NCBI RefSeq assembly: GCF_900176595.1
Contig: NZ_LT838813.1
Span: 5,226,001 to 5,290,000, forward strand
DNA length: 64,000 nucleotides
Origin: Aquiflexum balticum DSM 16537
GTDB lineage: Bacteria > Bacteroidota > Bacteroidia > Cytophagales > Cyclobacteriaceae
Direction of reading: 5' to 3'
The notes under the pieces: model-generated
The model's input: the letters and a program-made list of their open reading frames with translations, nothing else
What the model was told of the DNA's origin: nothing
Databases searched by the model: none
Translations under genes and position numbers: made by a program
Shown here: positions 41,965-49,445 of the stretch, one piece after another
Layout: every line of letters starts with the position of its first letter
Position numbering within the stretch: position 1 is the first letter of the stretch

Positions 41965-42438
41965 TCTAACCATAAGATGGGTAAACCCCTGCTGAGTGTA
42001 GTATAAGCCTTTCTTAACAACTGGGTTTGGTTTTAAACTACTCCCCACTATCACAGCCATCCTGAGTGACCAATATTTCTCATAATGTTCATAAAAGGTA
42101 ATGACAACTTAGAATAGTCCCTATCAATAGGAATCAGCCTATTCATTAATAAAGGCAAAATTGTGTAATTACCCGACTGTCGTTAGTACATATTCCAGAG
42201 TGCCAGATTCGCCAAGGTATCGCAAAGAACAGATCCTTAGCACAGCTCTTGCTGGTTAATCTTATTTAGAATCCTGATAAGGGTAATTTATTTATCTGTG
42301 TGAATCAGCAAAATCAGCGTCATCAGCGTTCCATTAAAAAGGGATCATTTCTTAAAATACCCTCCTGTCCTTCCCATGTCAGCAATTTCCAAATAGAGGT
42401 AGAAGTTATACTCTTAAAATACTTTGCAAATTTATTGC
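41965..42438. other. Intergenic region with repeat copy 7
   Basis: No gene is supported. It contains the worn copy 7 of the hairpin repeat (42203-42265) and, near 42300-42332, GTGAATCAGCAAAATCAGCG and CATCAGCGTTCC, a short internally repetitive motif common in Bacteroidota intergenic DNA. Confidence 0.5.
42203..42265. repeat. Dispersed CCGCCAAGG hairpin repeat, copy 7 (worn)
   Basis: GCCAGATTCGCCAAGGTATCG to GCTCTTGCTGGTTAA. The preceding CATATTCCAGAG resembles the flank of copies 2 and 3. Confidence 0.5.
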
Positions 42439-45081
42439 TCAATCGAACCCTTCCAAATAAGCCAACAAATCTCTAAGATCCTGATCAGTAAGCCTTTCCT
42501 CAAGCCCATTGGGCATCAGAGATTCCTTGATCATTCCATAATCTGCTATATCTTCTTTTTGGACAGAAATAAGACCTTTTGCTTGGGTATAAAGCTTGAT
42601 ATCCTTGATGCCCACATCAATCTGCCTTCCCTGTTCCAATTTTCCGTTTTTTAATTTGATATACCAGCCCTGCCATTCAGGACTCATTTCAGCAGAGGGA
42701 TACAATATGGATGCAATCAGATTATTCCGGTCTTTGGATTTTCCGACATTGCTCAGATCAGGGCCCAAGTCTCCGCCCCTTCCGTCCATGACATGGCAGG
42801 TCGAACAAAGGGAAGTATTGGAAAAAAACACCCTTCGGCCCCTTTCACTGTCCCCTGTTCCATCGAGTAAGCCATACCATAACTTCTCATCGCCAACCTC
42901 CGGCCTATTTGTCAATTCCTGATCTAGTCCCAGTTGTAGCTGCTGTTGAAATCCTTCTGAAGAATTCGAATTTTTGAGATGCTTTTCAAATGCCTTTCGG
43001 ACATCAGGTTGGCTGATTTTAGCCCTTAGAAATCTTGCTGCTTCGATCCTTATGTTTTCATCCCCACTTTCCAATAATGGGACTATTTGATTCCAATCAT
43101 CCAAAGGCTGTCTAGAAAGACCTGCCAGGGCATCTGACCGGACAGTCGCTGAATTTGATGCTTCGAGCGTCAATTCCAACAATTTGGCAGCAACTTCTTT
43201 GTCGGGAACATTCTGTAAAATCCTGATCGTTTCCAACCTCAAGGCGTCAGGAACACCTTCCTCCAAGAATGAAATGAGTAATTTTTTGTGTTCCTGAGGA
43301 TTATCCAGAAACCTTAAAGCAAAAACCCGCATTTCTATTGGATTTTTATTATTCTGAACAATGTCAGATACAAAATTTTCCGGTAGTTCTCTTTTCAGTG
43401 CCTGGGACCTGGATTGAAGCCGGTTTTGAAATGCATTGACAAAATCCGGTTGAAGCAGTTTTACAGTTTCCAAATATGTTTCGAACAGGTCATTGGAAGG
43501 GGGACCTACCCTAAGGGCAATTCCAATCTCATCTTTCAACGTGACCATTTGAGAAGTTCCTATCCAGATCAAAGCCATTTTCCTGATTTGGGAATCAGGA
43601 TCATTCAAAAACCCCTTGGCAAGCGCTTCCAGTTCTTTATCCCCTGATCTTTTGGCAGCAAGTATTGCGCCTAGCCTGATTTCAGCATCTTGGTCTTTCG
43701 CCAAGGCTTTTATTTCCTCTTTTTTCTTGGATAAAGCCATTATCCCCGCATGCCTTTCGTAAGGATCCTCGGATTGCAATAAGGATTTCAAATCCATGAT
43801 TGTTGCAGTATCCAATGATTTCATCATCCTTTCCCAATTGTTAGGATCCGATGGATCCATCTTACTTTTTCTGGGGAATACTTTCTCATTGTCTTTTGAA
43901 GAGAGTTTCCAGATTTTGCCCCTGCCATGGTTGGGATAATATCGGATCACCCAATCCGTAAAATAGACCTCTCCTTTGCTGTTGACAGCAAAAGCTACAG
44001 GTCTAAAATCTTCTCCGCCTTCTACAATAACTTCCGAACTACCTGTTACCGAAAGGCCATTTTCCTGAAAGTTGATTCTGACAATAGTACTTTCTTCCCA
44101 GATGGTACAGAGCATTTGGTTATCATAATCTTGGGGAAAATTGGTCAAACTGGCATTGACCAATCCGGAGGGTGCCTCGCCCAAAGGCACTGCAAACGGC
44201 AGTGTACCCGGTAGTTCTCCGTTCCAAGCCAGATAGGGATGAATCCCACTTCCTCCAAAAAGTGATTGATATCCGAAATCGGATTTATCCACAGCATGGA
44301 TAAGCCTGTTAGGACCCCTGCTGTCCGGGTCATTATCGGCTACCAACAACCGACCTTCATTATCAAACTTCAGGTCGAATGGGTTCCAATAGCCTGTACT
44401 AAAAATTTCCACTTCAGACCCATCCCATTTGGCCCTTATGACATTACCCCCATCACCATATCCTGAAACCTGACTGCCATCACTTCCTTCAAAATTCCAA
44501 TATTCGCTTCCGGTATTACCCCTACCTAAGTACATATAGCCATCCTCGGAAAAAGTGATACTCAGCATGGCCGCGTGGGCATAGACGCTTTCAGGCTTTT
44601 TGAGTTCCATCAGCTTCTTTTTCTCTTCACAAACACCATCCCTATCGCGGTCATAAAATACCCAAACCTCCCTAGAGGTGACAAGATGTAAATGGCCTTC
44701 AGGGGAAAATGCCAAATTCATCCCTTCCTTGATCCCATCAGCAAAAACTGCGATTTTATCCAAATGACCATCTCCATTGGTATCTTCAAAAACCTTGATC
44801 AAATCCCCATCAGGTCCTTGATAATCCTTTGGAGGCAGATGGGTATGGGACTCCAGTACATATAGCCTGTCTTTGGCATCAATAGCTATCCCAATTGGAG
44901 TTACAATATCAGGCTCCTCCACTACCACAGAGAGGACCAATCTGTCATCCAAAAGACGTACACCCTCAGGTAATTCATTTTTGGATGATTCATTTTGCTG
45001 ACAAGAGAAAGATAATGATGCTATCAGAAAAATCAGGAAATACGCAATTATAGATTGTGGCTTATTATAAATGGAATACAT
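42439..45081 (-). CDS. PVC-type haem-binding lipoprotein with propeller and HEAT repeats
   Basis: An 880-residue exported lipoprotein (lipobox LSFSC, Cys27). Residues about 40-400 form a PVC-type beta-propeller (glucose/sorbosone dehydrogenase-like, GIAIDAKDRLYVLE, GDLIKVFEDTNGDGHLDKI). HEAT-like helical repeats cover about 430-730. A C-terminal class I cytochrome c domain has CSTCH near 758-762 and GPDLSNVG after it. These proteins often act in periplasmic carbohydrate oxidation with electrons passed to the haem; the substrate is not known. The Tat-exported epimerase gene is upstream on the same strand after 100 bp. Confidence 0.92.
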   Translation of the reverse strand: MYSIYNKPQSIIAYFLIFLIASLSFSCQQNESSKNELPEGVRLLDDRLVLSVVVEEPDIVTPIGIAIDAKDRLYVLESHTHLPPKDYQGPDGDLIKVFEDTNGDGHLDKIAVFADGIKEGMNLAFSPEGHLHLVTSREVWVFYDRDRDGVCEEKKKLMELKKPESVYAHAAMLSITFSEDGYMYLGRGNTGSEYWNFEGSDGSQVSGYGDGGNVIRAKWDGSEVEIFSTGYWNPFDLKFDNEGRLLVADNDPDSRGPNRLIHAVDKSDFGYQSLFGGSGIHPYLAWNGELPGTLPFAVPLGEAPSGLVNASLTNFPQDYDNQMLCTIWEESTIVRINFQENGLSVTGSSEVIVEGGEDFRPVAFAVNSKGEVYFTDWVIRYYPNHGRGKIWKLSSKDNEKVFPRKSKMDPSDPNNWERMMKSLDTATIMDLKSLLQSEDPYERHAGIMALSKKKEEIKALAKDQDAEIRLGAILAAKRSGDKELEALAKGFLNDPDSQIRKMALIWIGTSQMVTLKDEIGIALRVGPPSNDLFETYLETVKLLQPDFVNAFQNRLQSRSQALKRELPENFVSDIVQNNKNPIEMRVFALRFLDNPQEHKKLLISFLEEGVPDALRLETIRILQNVPDKEVAAKLLELTLEASNSATVRSDALAGLSRQPLDDWNQIVPLLESGDENIRIEAARFLRAKISQPDVRKAFEKHLKNSNSSEGFQQQLQLGLDQELTNRPEVGDEKLWYGLLDGTGDSERGRRVFFSNTSLCSTCHVMDGRGGDLGPDLSNVGKSKDRNNLIASILYPSAEMSPEWQGWYIKLKNGKLEQGRQIDVGIKDIKLYTQAKGLISVQKEDIADYGMIKESLMPNGLEERLTDQDLRDLLAYLEGFD

Positions 45082-45181
45082 AAAATTGGTGTCAGAATAA
45101 ATGTGATTTTTTTCTTGATTTGTCCAAAATCATAATAATTCCAAACCTTCCGGGGTTTTCCCGGAAGATTTGGAATTAAAT

Positions 45182-46081
45182 TCACCTTTCATACTTTTTG
45201 AAAAGATCGTAGGCCCGGGTCAGGTCTTTCAGCAGCGTGTCTTCGTTTCTAGGTGGGGCCATCTCAATAAGCAGATAACCTTCATAGCCATAATCCAGCA
45301 TTTTTTGGATCACAGCATCGTTTTGGGTTACCCCATCACCATAGTTGACTACTTTATGGATACCAAACCTTTCGGTGTCTTTCAGGTCAATATGCATGAT
45401 TTTTGAATGGAATTTTTCCACGACGTCCAAAAGCTTGACATTGGAGCCATCAAAATGTCCATTGTCCATACACATCCCGACATGGGTAGAATCCACCTCA
45501 TCAAAGATCCTTTCATAGTCTTCGATGAATTCAAGATTGTTGTTGGCATGATTTTCTACCATCACCAGCACATCCATCTCTTCCGCAGCAGGAGCAATTT
45601 CCTTGAGGCAGGCAATAACAGCATCCAATCCTCCGTCCTTACCTCTTCCGGCACCGGTAAACTTGACTCTTCTACAACCAAGCTCTTTGGCGGCATGCAT
45701 GTTCCAAAGTTTATGTGTCACGTCTTTGATGATATTTCCTTCGGCACCAAAGCCTGAACCCTGAACACAAATCGGCTTAAGGTCCAGCTGTTGGCATCTT
45801 TCTTTGATACTGCGGATTCCGGCAGGGGTCAATGTTCTGGCATACCAGCAGTTGAATTCCACATTTTTGAAGGGGAGTTTGGGAAGTATTTCAAAGGCCT
45901 TTTCAAAATTATGGTCCCCAAAACCATCCATGGTAATGGTGGCAATGGCGAGTTCGACTTTTTGCGGGTTTTTGAAATCGAGGGTTTTGGAGGTTGCCAA
46001 TAAATCCGGTATCACACTCAATCCTGCAATTCCCAAACCTGCTTTTTTCAGGAATTCTCTTCTGTTATTAGTATCATTCAT
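45182..46081 (-). CDS. Tat-exported sugar phosphate isomerase/epimerase-like protein
   Basis: A 299-residue TIM-barrel protein of the AP-endonuclease-2/xylose isomerase-like family. It has a twin-arginine signal (RREFLKK at residues 7-13 followed by a hydrophobic stretch). Conserved barrel segments with metal ligands are visible, for example VMVENHANN, HVGMCMDNGHFDG, IMHIDLKDTERFG and YLLIEM. It is periplasmic, and probably acts on a sugar or inositol derivative; the exact reaction is unknown. It shares its strand with the PVC haem-binding gene downstream, a pairing seen in carbohydrate loci. Confidence 0.9.
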   Translation of the reverse strand: MNDTNNRREFLKKAGLGIAGLSVIPDLLATSKTLDFKNPQKVELAIATITMDGFGDHNFEKAFEILPKLPFKNVEFNCWYARTLTPAGIRSIKERCQQLDLKPICVQGSGFGAEGNIIKDVTHKLWNMHAAKELGCRRVKFTGAGRGKDGGLDAVIACLKEIAPAAEEMDVLVMVENHANNNLEFIEDYERIFDEVDSTHVGMCMDNGHFDGSNVKLLDVVEKFHSKIMHIDLKDTERFGIHKVVNYGDGVTQNDAVIQKMLDYGYEGYLLIEMAPPRNEDTLLKDLTRAYDLFKKYER

Positions 46082-46131
46082 CTGCTAGGAACTTGATTGA
46101 ACATTAACTTAAAAATAAATAAAATAAAACA

Positions 46132-46176
46132 AGCCGAAAAAGCCTTTTATATTAAAATAAAAGAACTTTTTCGGCT
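46132..46176 (-). terminator. Long-loop hairpin downstream of the PorT-like gene
   Basis: A perfect 11-bp dyad (AGCCGAAAAAG at 46132-46142 and CTTTTTCGGCT at 46166-46176) is separated by 23 nt, with T-rich DNA following on the minus strand. It lies 76 bp after the outer-membrane protein stop. Confidence 0.65.
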
Positions 46177-46251
46177 CCTTAAAGTATCAAGTCAAGAACA
46201 AGAAAGACTAACCTGGGTAAAAGAGTTATTCAATTTAAACCAATGATCTAA

Positions 46252-46830
46252 TCAAAACTTCAAAGAAAGCCCCAACATCAATTGTTGGAATCTTAAATCT
46301 CCATCACCGGTGAAGACATTGTCAATATCCACTTGCTGTCCGTTCAATACCCTTTCATAGCGGAGGTCTAGACCAAGGTTGCCCAAGTTCAATCCCACAC
46401 CAAACTGGTAACCGGCATTGTATTTTTCATAATCAAAATCCCTCAGTTCGTCTTCGAGGTAATAGTGAAAGGAAGGACCTGCAAATACCGAAAGCAATGG
46501 TCCCAATAAGTTAATACCTACCAATAAGGGCGCATCCAATCTTTGGGTCGTCAATTGGACGGTATTGATTTCGGAATTCAGGTGAGTGTAATTTAATTCA
46601 GGCCTTAAATAAACAGGACCTGCGTTGATTTTGCCAAATACTCCCAAATGGTACCCGAGGTTATTTCGGGGGTCACCCCAAATCGCTTCGGCATCTTTGA
46701 AGTATTGGCCATTGGAATTATAATTCAGGCCTCCCTTGATTCCAAATCCGCCGCCTGTCTGTGCATTTCCCGACTGATAAAATGCCGTCAAAGCAAATAG
46801 AAATAAAATTGATTTCAGTGCTGTTTTCAT
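46252..46830 (-). CDS. PorT-family outer-membrane beta-barrel protein
   Basis: A 192-residue exported protein with signal peptide (cleavage near SGNAQ, residue 24). It has alternating beta-strand patterns (GFGIKGGLNYNSNG, NLGYHLGVFGKINAGPVYLRPELNY, PLLSVFAGPSFHYYLED, GYQFGVGLNLGNLGLDLRYER) and ends in LGLSLKF with C-terminal Phe, typical for outer-membrane insertion. Its role is unknown; it is one of many PorT-like barrels in the phylum. The region upstream contains a 16-bp palindrome shared with the divergent msrAB gene. Confidence 0.9.
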   Translation of the reverse strand: MKTALKSILFLFALTAFYQSGNAQTGGGFGIKGGLNYNSNGQYFKDAEAIWGDPRNNLGYHLGVFGKINAGPVYLRPELNYTHLNSEINTVQLTTQRLDAPLLVGINLLGPLLSVFAGPSFHYYLEDELRDFDYEKYNAGYQFGVGLNLGNLGLDLRYERVLNGQQVDIDNVFTGDGDLRFQQLMLGLSLKF

Positions 46831-46944
46831 AATTATGGGGTTTATAGTTGGTTTAAATTATTGCTTTACAAAACACATCGGTCTAAATTGTTGTTTATTA
46901 ACGTAAGTTCTGTTTAAATAAGTATGCACCAATTCATTGATTGC

Positions 46945-46960
46945 CTTGTTTTAAAACAAG
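46945..46960. promoter_or_regulatory. Perfect 16-bp palindrome in the divergent PorT/msrAB region
   Basis: CTTGTTTTAAAACAAG reads the same on both strands. It lies 115 bp upstream of the PorT-like ATG and 81 bp upstream of the msrAB ATG. It could be an operator for a dimeric regulator or a hairpin; there is no further evidence. Confidence 0.35.
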
Positions 46961-47040
46961 TCCTTTAACATGAATTAACAGTGAACCGCAAACTAAAATC
47001 ATGCCTTAATAATTTACATGAATACAAACAGGTAAAAATT

Positions 47041-48144
47041 ATGATGAAAAACGCCCGAAATTTATTATTACTGGTACTGGTACAGGTTTTTAGTCTAAGT
47101 ATTGTGGGATGTTCCCAAGCCGAAAATGGAAAGGAAAAAGCCAAAACATCTTCCGAAGAGCAGCAATATTCCGGTCCAAGCCAATTGGCAACTTTTGCAG
47201 GAGGATGCTTTTGGTGTATAGAAGCGCCTTTTGAAGGCATTCCGGGAGTGATTTCGGTAGTATCCGGATATGCGGGTGGCAAGGAGAAAAACCCTTCCTA
47301 CAATGATGTGGCCAGTGGAAAAACAAGTCACCGTGAATCCGTTCAGATAAAATTCAATCCTGATATCATCAGCTACAGTGAGCTTTTGGATATTTTTTGG
47401 CAGCAATTTGACCCCACTGATGAGGGCGGTTCTTTTTACGACCGTGGATTTCAATATACCTCAGCAGTCTTTTTCCATGATAAAGTTCAGGAAGAAACCG
47501 CAAAGGAATCCTTGAAAAAACTGGACAATTCAGGAATTTTTGACAAACCTATTGTCACGCCTATCCTCAAATTCAGTAATTTCTATGCGGCAGAAGATTA
47601 CCATCAGGATTATTACAAGAAAAACCCAACTGAATATTACGCCTACAGAAGGGGTTCCGGCCGAGACGCATTTATAGCCAAACATTGGCCGGTAAGCCTT
47701 GAAAAAAAATACACCAAACCATCTGATGCGGAACTGAAGGACAGACTCAGTAAACTTCAATATGAGGTCACCATGCATGAAGCCACTGAGCGGGCTTTTT
47801 CTAATGAATATAATGGCAACAAAGAAGAGGGAATTTATGTCTGCATTGTCTCAGGAGCTCCTTTGTTCAGTTCTTCGGACAAATATGAATCCTATTCTGG
47901 CTGGCCAAGTTTCACCAAGCCATTGGATGCGCGGTTGATAGACAAACCTGTGGACCGTTCTTTGGGAATGATGCGTGTCGAGGTAAGGAGCAAATTGGGA
48001 GATTCCCATTTGGGGCATGTATTCAACGATGGCCCGGATCCGACCAACCTCAGATACTGTATGAATTCAGCAGCCATGAAGTTTATTTCTAAAAACGACA
48101 TGGAAAAAGAAGGGTATGGAAAGTGGCTTTGGGCTGTGGATTGA
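47041..48144 (+). CDS. msrAB: MsrA-MsrB fusion methionine sulfoxide reductase (lipoprotein)
   Basis: A 367-residue exported lipoprotein (lipobox SIVGC, Cys24) repairing oxidised methionines of envelope proteins. MsrA is about 48-205 with the active site GCFWC (Cys56) and SGYAGG. MsrB is about 225-360 with the catalytic Cys340 in RYCMNSA and GWPSF and HLGHVFNDG. Oddly, the first MsrB zinc CxxC is CIVS here, and the CGWPSF cysteine is replaced (YSGWPSF), so structural zinc is probably absent. ATG at 47041 (MMKN) starts a proper signal; an in-frame GTG 20 codons upstream is not favoured. Confidence 0.93.
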   Translation: MMKNARNLLLLVLVQVFSLSIVGCSQAENGKEKAKTSSEEQQYSGPSQLATFAGGCFWCIEAPFEGIPGVISVVSGYAGGKEKNPSYNDVASGKTSHRESVQIKFNPDIISYSELLDIFWQQFDPTDEGGSFYDRGFQYTSAVFFHDKVQEETAKESLKKLDNSGIFDKPIVTPILKFSNFYAAEDYHQDYYKKNPTEYYAYRRGSGRDAFIAKHWPVSLEKKYTKPSDAELKDRLSKLQYEVTMHEATERAFSNEYNGNKEEGIYVCIVSGAPLFSSSDKYESYSGWPSFTKPLDARLIDKPVDRSLGMMRVEVRSKLGDSHLGHVFNDGPDPTNLRYCMNSAAMKFISKNDMEKEGYGKWLWAVD

Positions 48145-48434
48145 AAAAAACTACTCCATGCAAAATCCAAAAGTTACTTTGGCGCATCATCAATTGCCGG
48201 TTACATCCGACTTCGTCCCGAATTTCAGGATTCCAACAGTATTGGATTACTGGCATAGAGGCGGATAACCATTATTTCTTTCCTCCCAAATCATTTGTAA
48301 GGTATCTTTAAAGAATTCGAGTTAATCTGTTGACTAACCGTTGTATATTTCAAACAATTGTTTCAAATTGTATGCGTAATTGTGTAAAACATTCATTTTG
48401 AAGTTTTCACTTTCCAATTTTTAACACATCAAAT
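48145..48434. other. Intergenic region, nothing recognised
   Basis: No coding frame or structured element is convincing. A TTG and TATATTTC at about 48340-48350 might be a weak promoter for the next gene. Confidence 0.3.
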
Positions 48435-48845
48435 ATGAACAAATACGTCAAAATCAGCATTTTCGCAGTTATTCTAATTCTCGCGGGAGTTTTCTATTGG
48501 AGATATTATTTTGTATTCAGCGAAGGCATCAAAGGTGGAAATCTCAACTATTTTGAGAAAAAAGGATATGTATTCAAAACCTGGGAAGGCCGGGTGGTAC
48601 AGGAAGGTTTTCAGAGCCCCACCGCGGGTGCACTTCAGAGCAATGAATTCAGATTCAGCGTCAAAGGTGAAGATGTCATCAATCAGCTTGAGAGGGCAGG
48701 CGGTAAATTTGTTGAATTACGCTATAAAGAATACTTAAATCCACTTCCATGGAGAGGCGCCAGTGAGTTTGTGGTCCATGAAGTGATAGACGTCCGGGAT
48801 CCGGGGGGCAGAAATACCAGTGACCTGCCGGTAAATGAAAATTAA
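48435..48845 (+). CDS. Membrane-anchored conserved hypothetical protein
   Basis: A 136-residue protein with one N-terminal membrane segment (about 7-24) followed by a small soluble domain, likely periplasmic. Conserved-looking stretches are GIKGGNLNYFEKKGYVFKTWEG and SNEFRFSVKG, plus LNPLPWRGASEFVVHEV. It resembles proteins often loosely annotated as 6-phosphogluconate dehydrogenase in Bacteroidota, but no Rossmann fold is present, so that name should not be used. The function is unknown. It ends at a bidirectional terminator shared with the Dabb gene. Confidence 0.85.
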   Translation: MNKYVKISIFAVILILAGVFYWRYYFVFSEGIKGGNLNYFEKKGYVFKTWEGRVVQEGFQSPTAGALQSNEFRFSVKGEDVINQLERAGGKFVELRYKEYLNPLPWRGASEFVVHEVIDVRDPGGRNTSDLPVNEN

Positions 48846-48881
48846 AAAAATTAGGGATTGAATTTCAATCCCTAATTTTTT
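48845..48881. terminator. Bidirectional terminator, convergent genes
   Basis: A 17-bp perfect stem (AAAAAATTAGGGATTGA / TCAATCCCTAATTTTTT) with a 3-nt loop lies at the junction of two convergent genes. It also encodes the last codons and stop of the Dabb protein gene. Confidence 0.9.
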
Positions 48882-49294
48882 GTCCAATAATCCACCACCA
48901 ATACTTTGTCCAAATGCGGGCCCAATACCGCGCCAAATGCCTTATGGTCTGGATGTGGCAAATAAACGGCACGGTCTTCTTCGGAGGCAAAGGTCAGGAA
49001 AAAGCAGTGTGTAAATCCCTGGTCCAATCCTTCCGGGCTATTGTTTATCCCCCATTCTATTGCTTGTATTTCTTTGATTTTTGAAGGTAAAGCCATAAAT
49101 GCTTCCTCAACTTTTTTGATGTCTTCTGCACTGGCCTCGTCCTTAAATTTGAACAGGACCACATGTCTTAATACTTTATCCATATTGACGACTTTCTTTT
49201 CAATTATCTTTTCGACAACCTTTTCTTCTTTTTGAGGCGCCTGGCAGGCACTCAAAAGAATGACTGCAATAATAATTAACGGGATTTTATTCAT
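48872..49294 (-). CDS. Dabb-domain (stress-responsive alpha/beta barrel) lipoprotein
   Basis: A 140-residue lipoprotein (lipobox LLSAC, Cys17). A charged, Lys/Glu-rich linker (about 20-37) leads into a Dabb domain: RHVVLFKFKDEASAEDIKKVEEAFMALPSKIKEIQ, then GFTHCFFLTFASEEDRAVYLPHPDHKAF. Dabb domains form dimeric ferredoxin-like barrels found in stress proteins and some cyclases. The function here is unknown; it acts outside the inner membrane. It is divergent from the penicillin acylase gene. Confidence 0.9.
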   Translation of the reverse strand: MNKIPLIIIAVILLSACQAPQKEEKVVEKIIEKKVVNMDKVLRHVVLFKFKDEASAEDIKKVEEAFMALPSKIKEIQAIEWGINNSPEGLDQGFTHCFFLTFASEEDRAVYLPHPDHKAFGAVLGPHLDKVLVVDYWTKN

Positions 49295-49445
49295 GATTAG
49301 TCCTTTTGGTTTTATGTCCCAATTTCAAAAATTATTTTCAAGTGCTTTTACCGTTTGTCCAATATTTTTTCGTTTAGCCCGAATTTTTCCGAAATTATTT
49401 GCCTGCTTAAAAATAAGCGATCTACAATTTACATGTTTTGAAAAA

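Noticed and set aside
46981-47040. GTG start 20 codons upstream of msrAB
   Set aside because: The ATG at 47041 begins a complete lipoprotein signal; the extension would bury it.
49260-49445. N-terminal extension of the penicillin acylase to 49260
   Set aside because: It overlaps the divergent Dabb gene, lacks a signal-like start, and the lipoprotein signal begins at the ATG at 49446.
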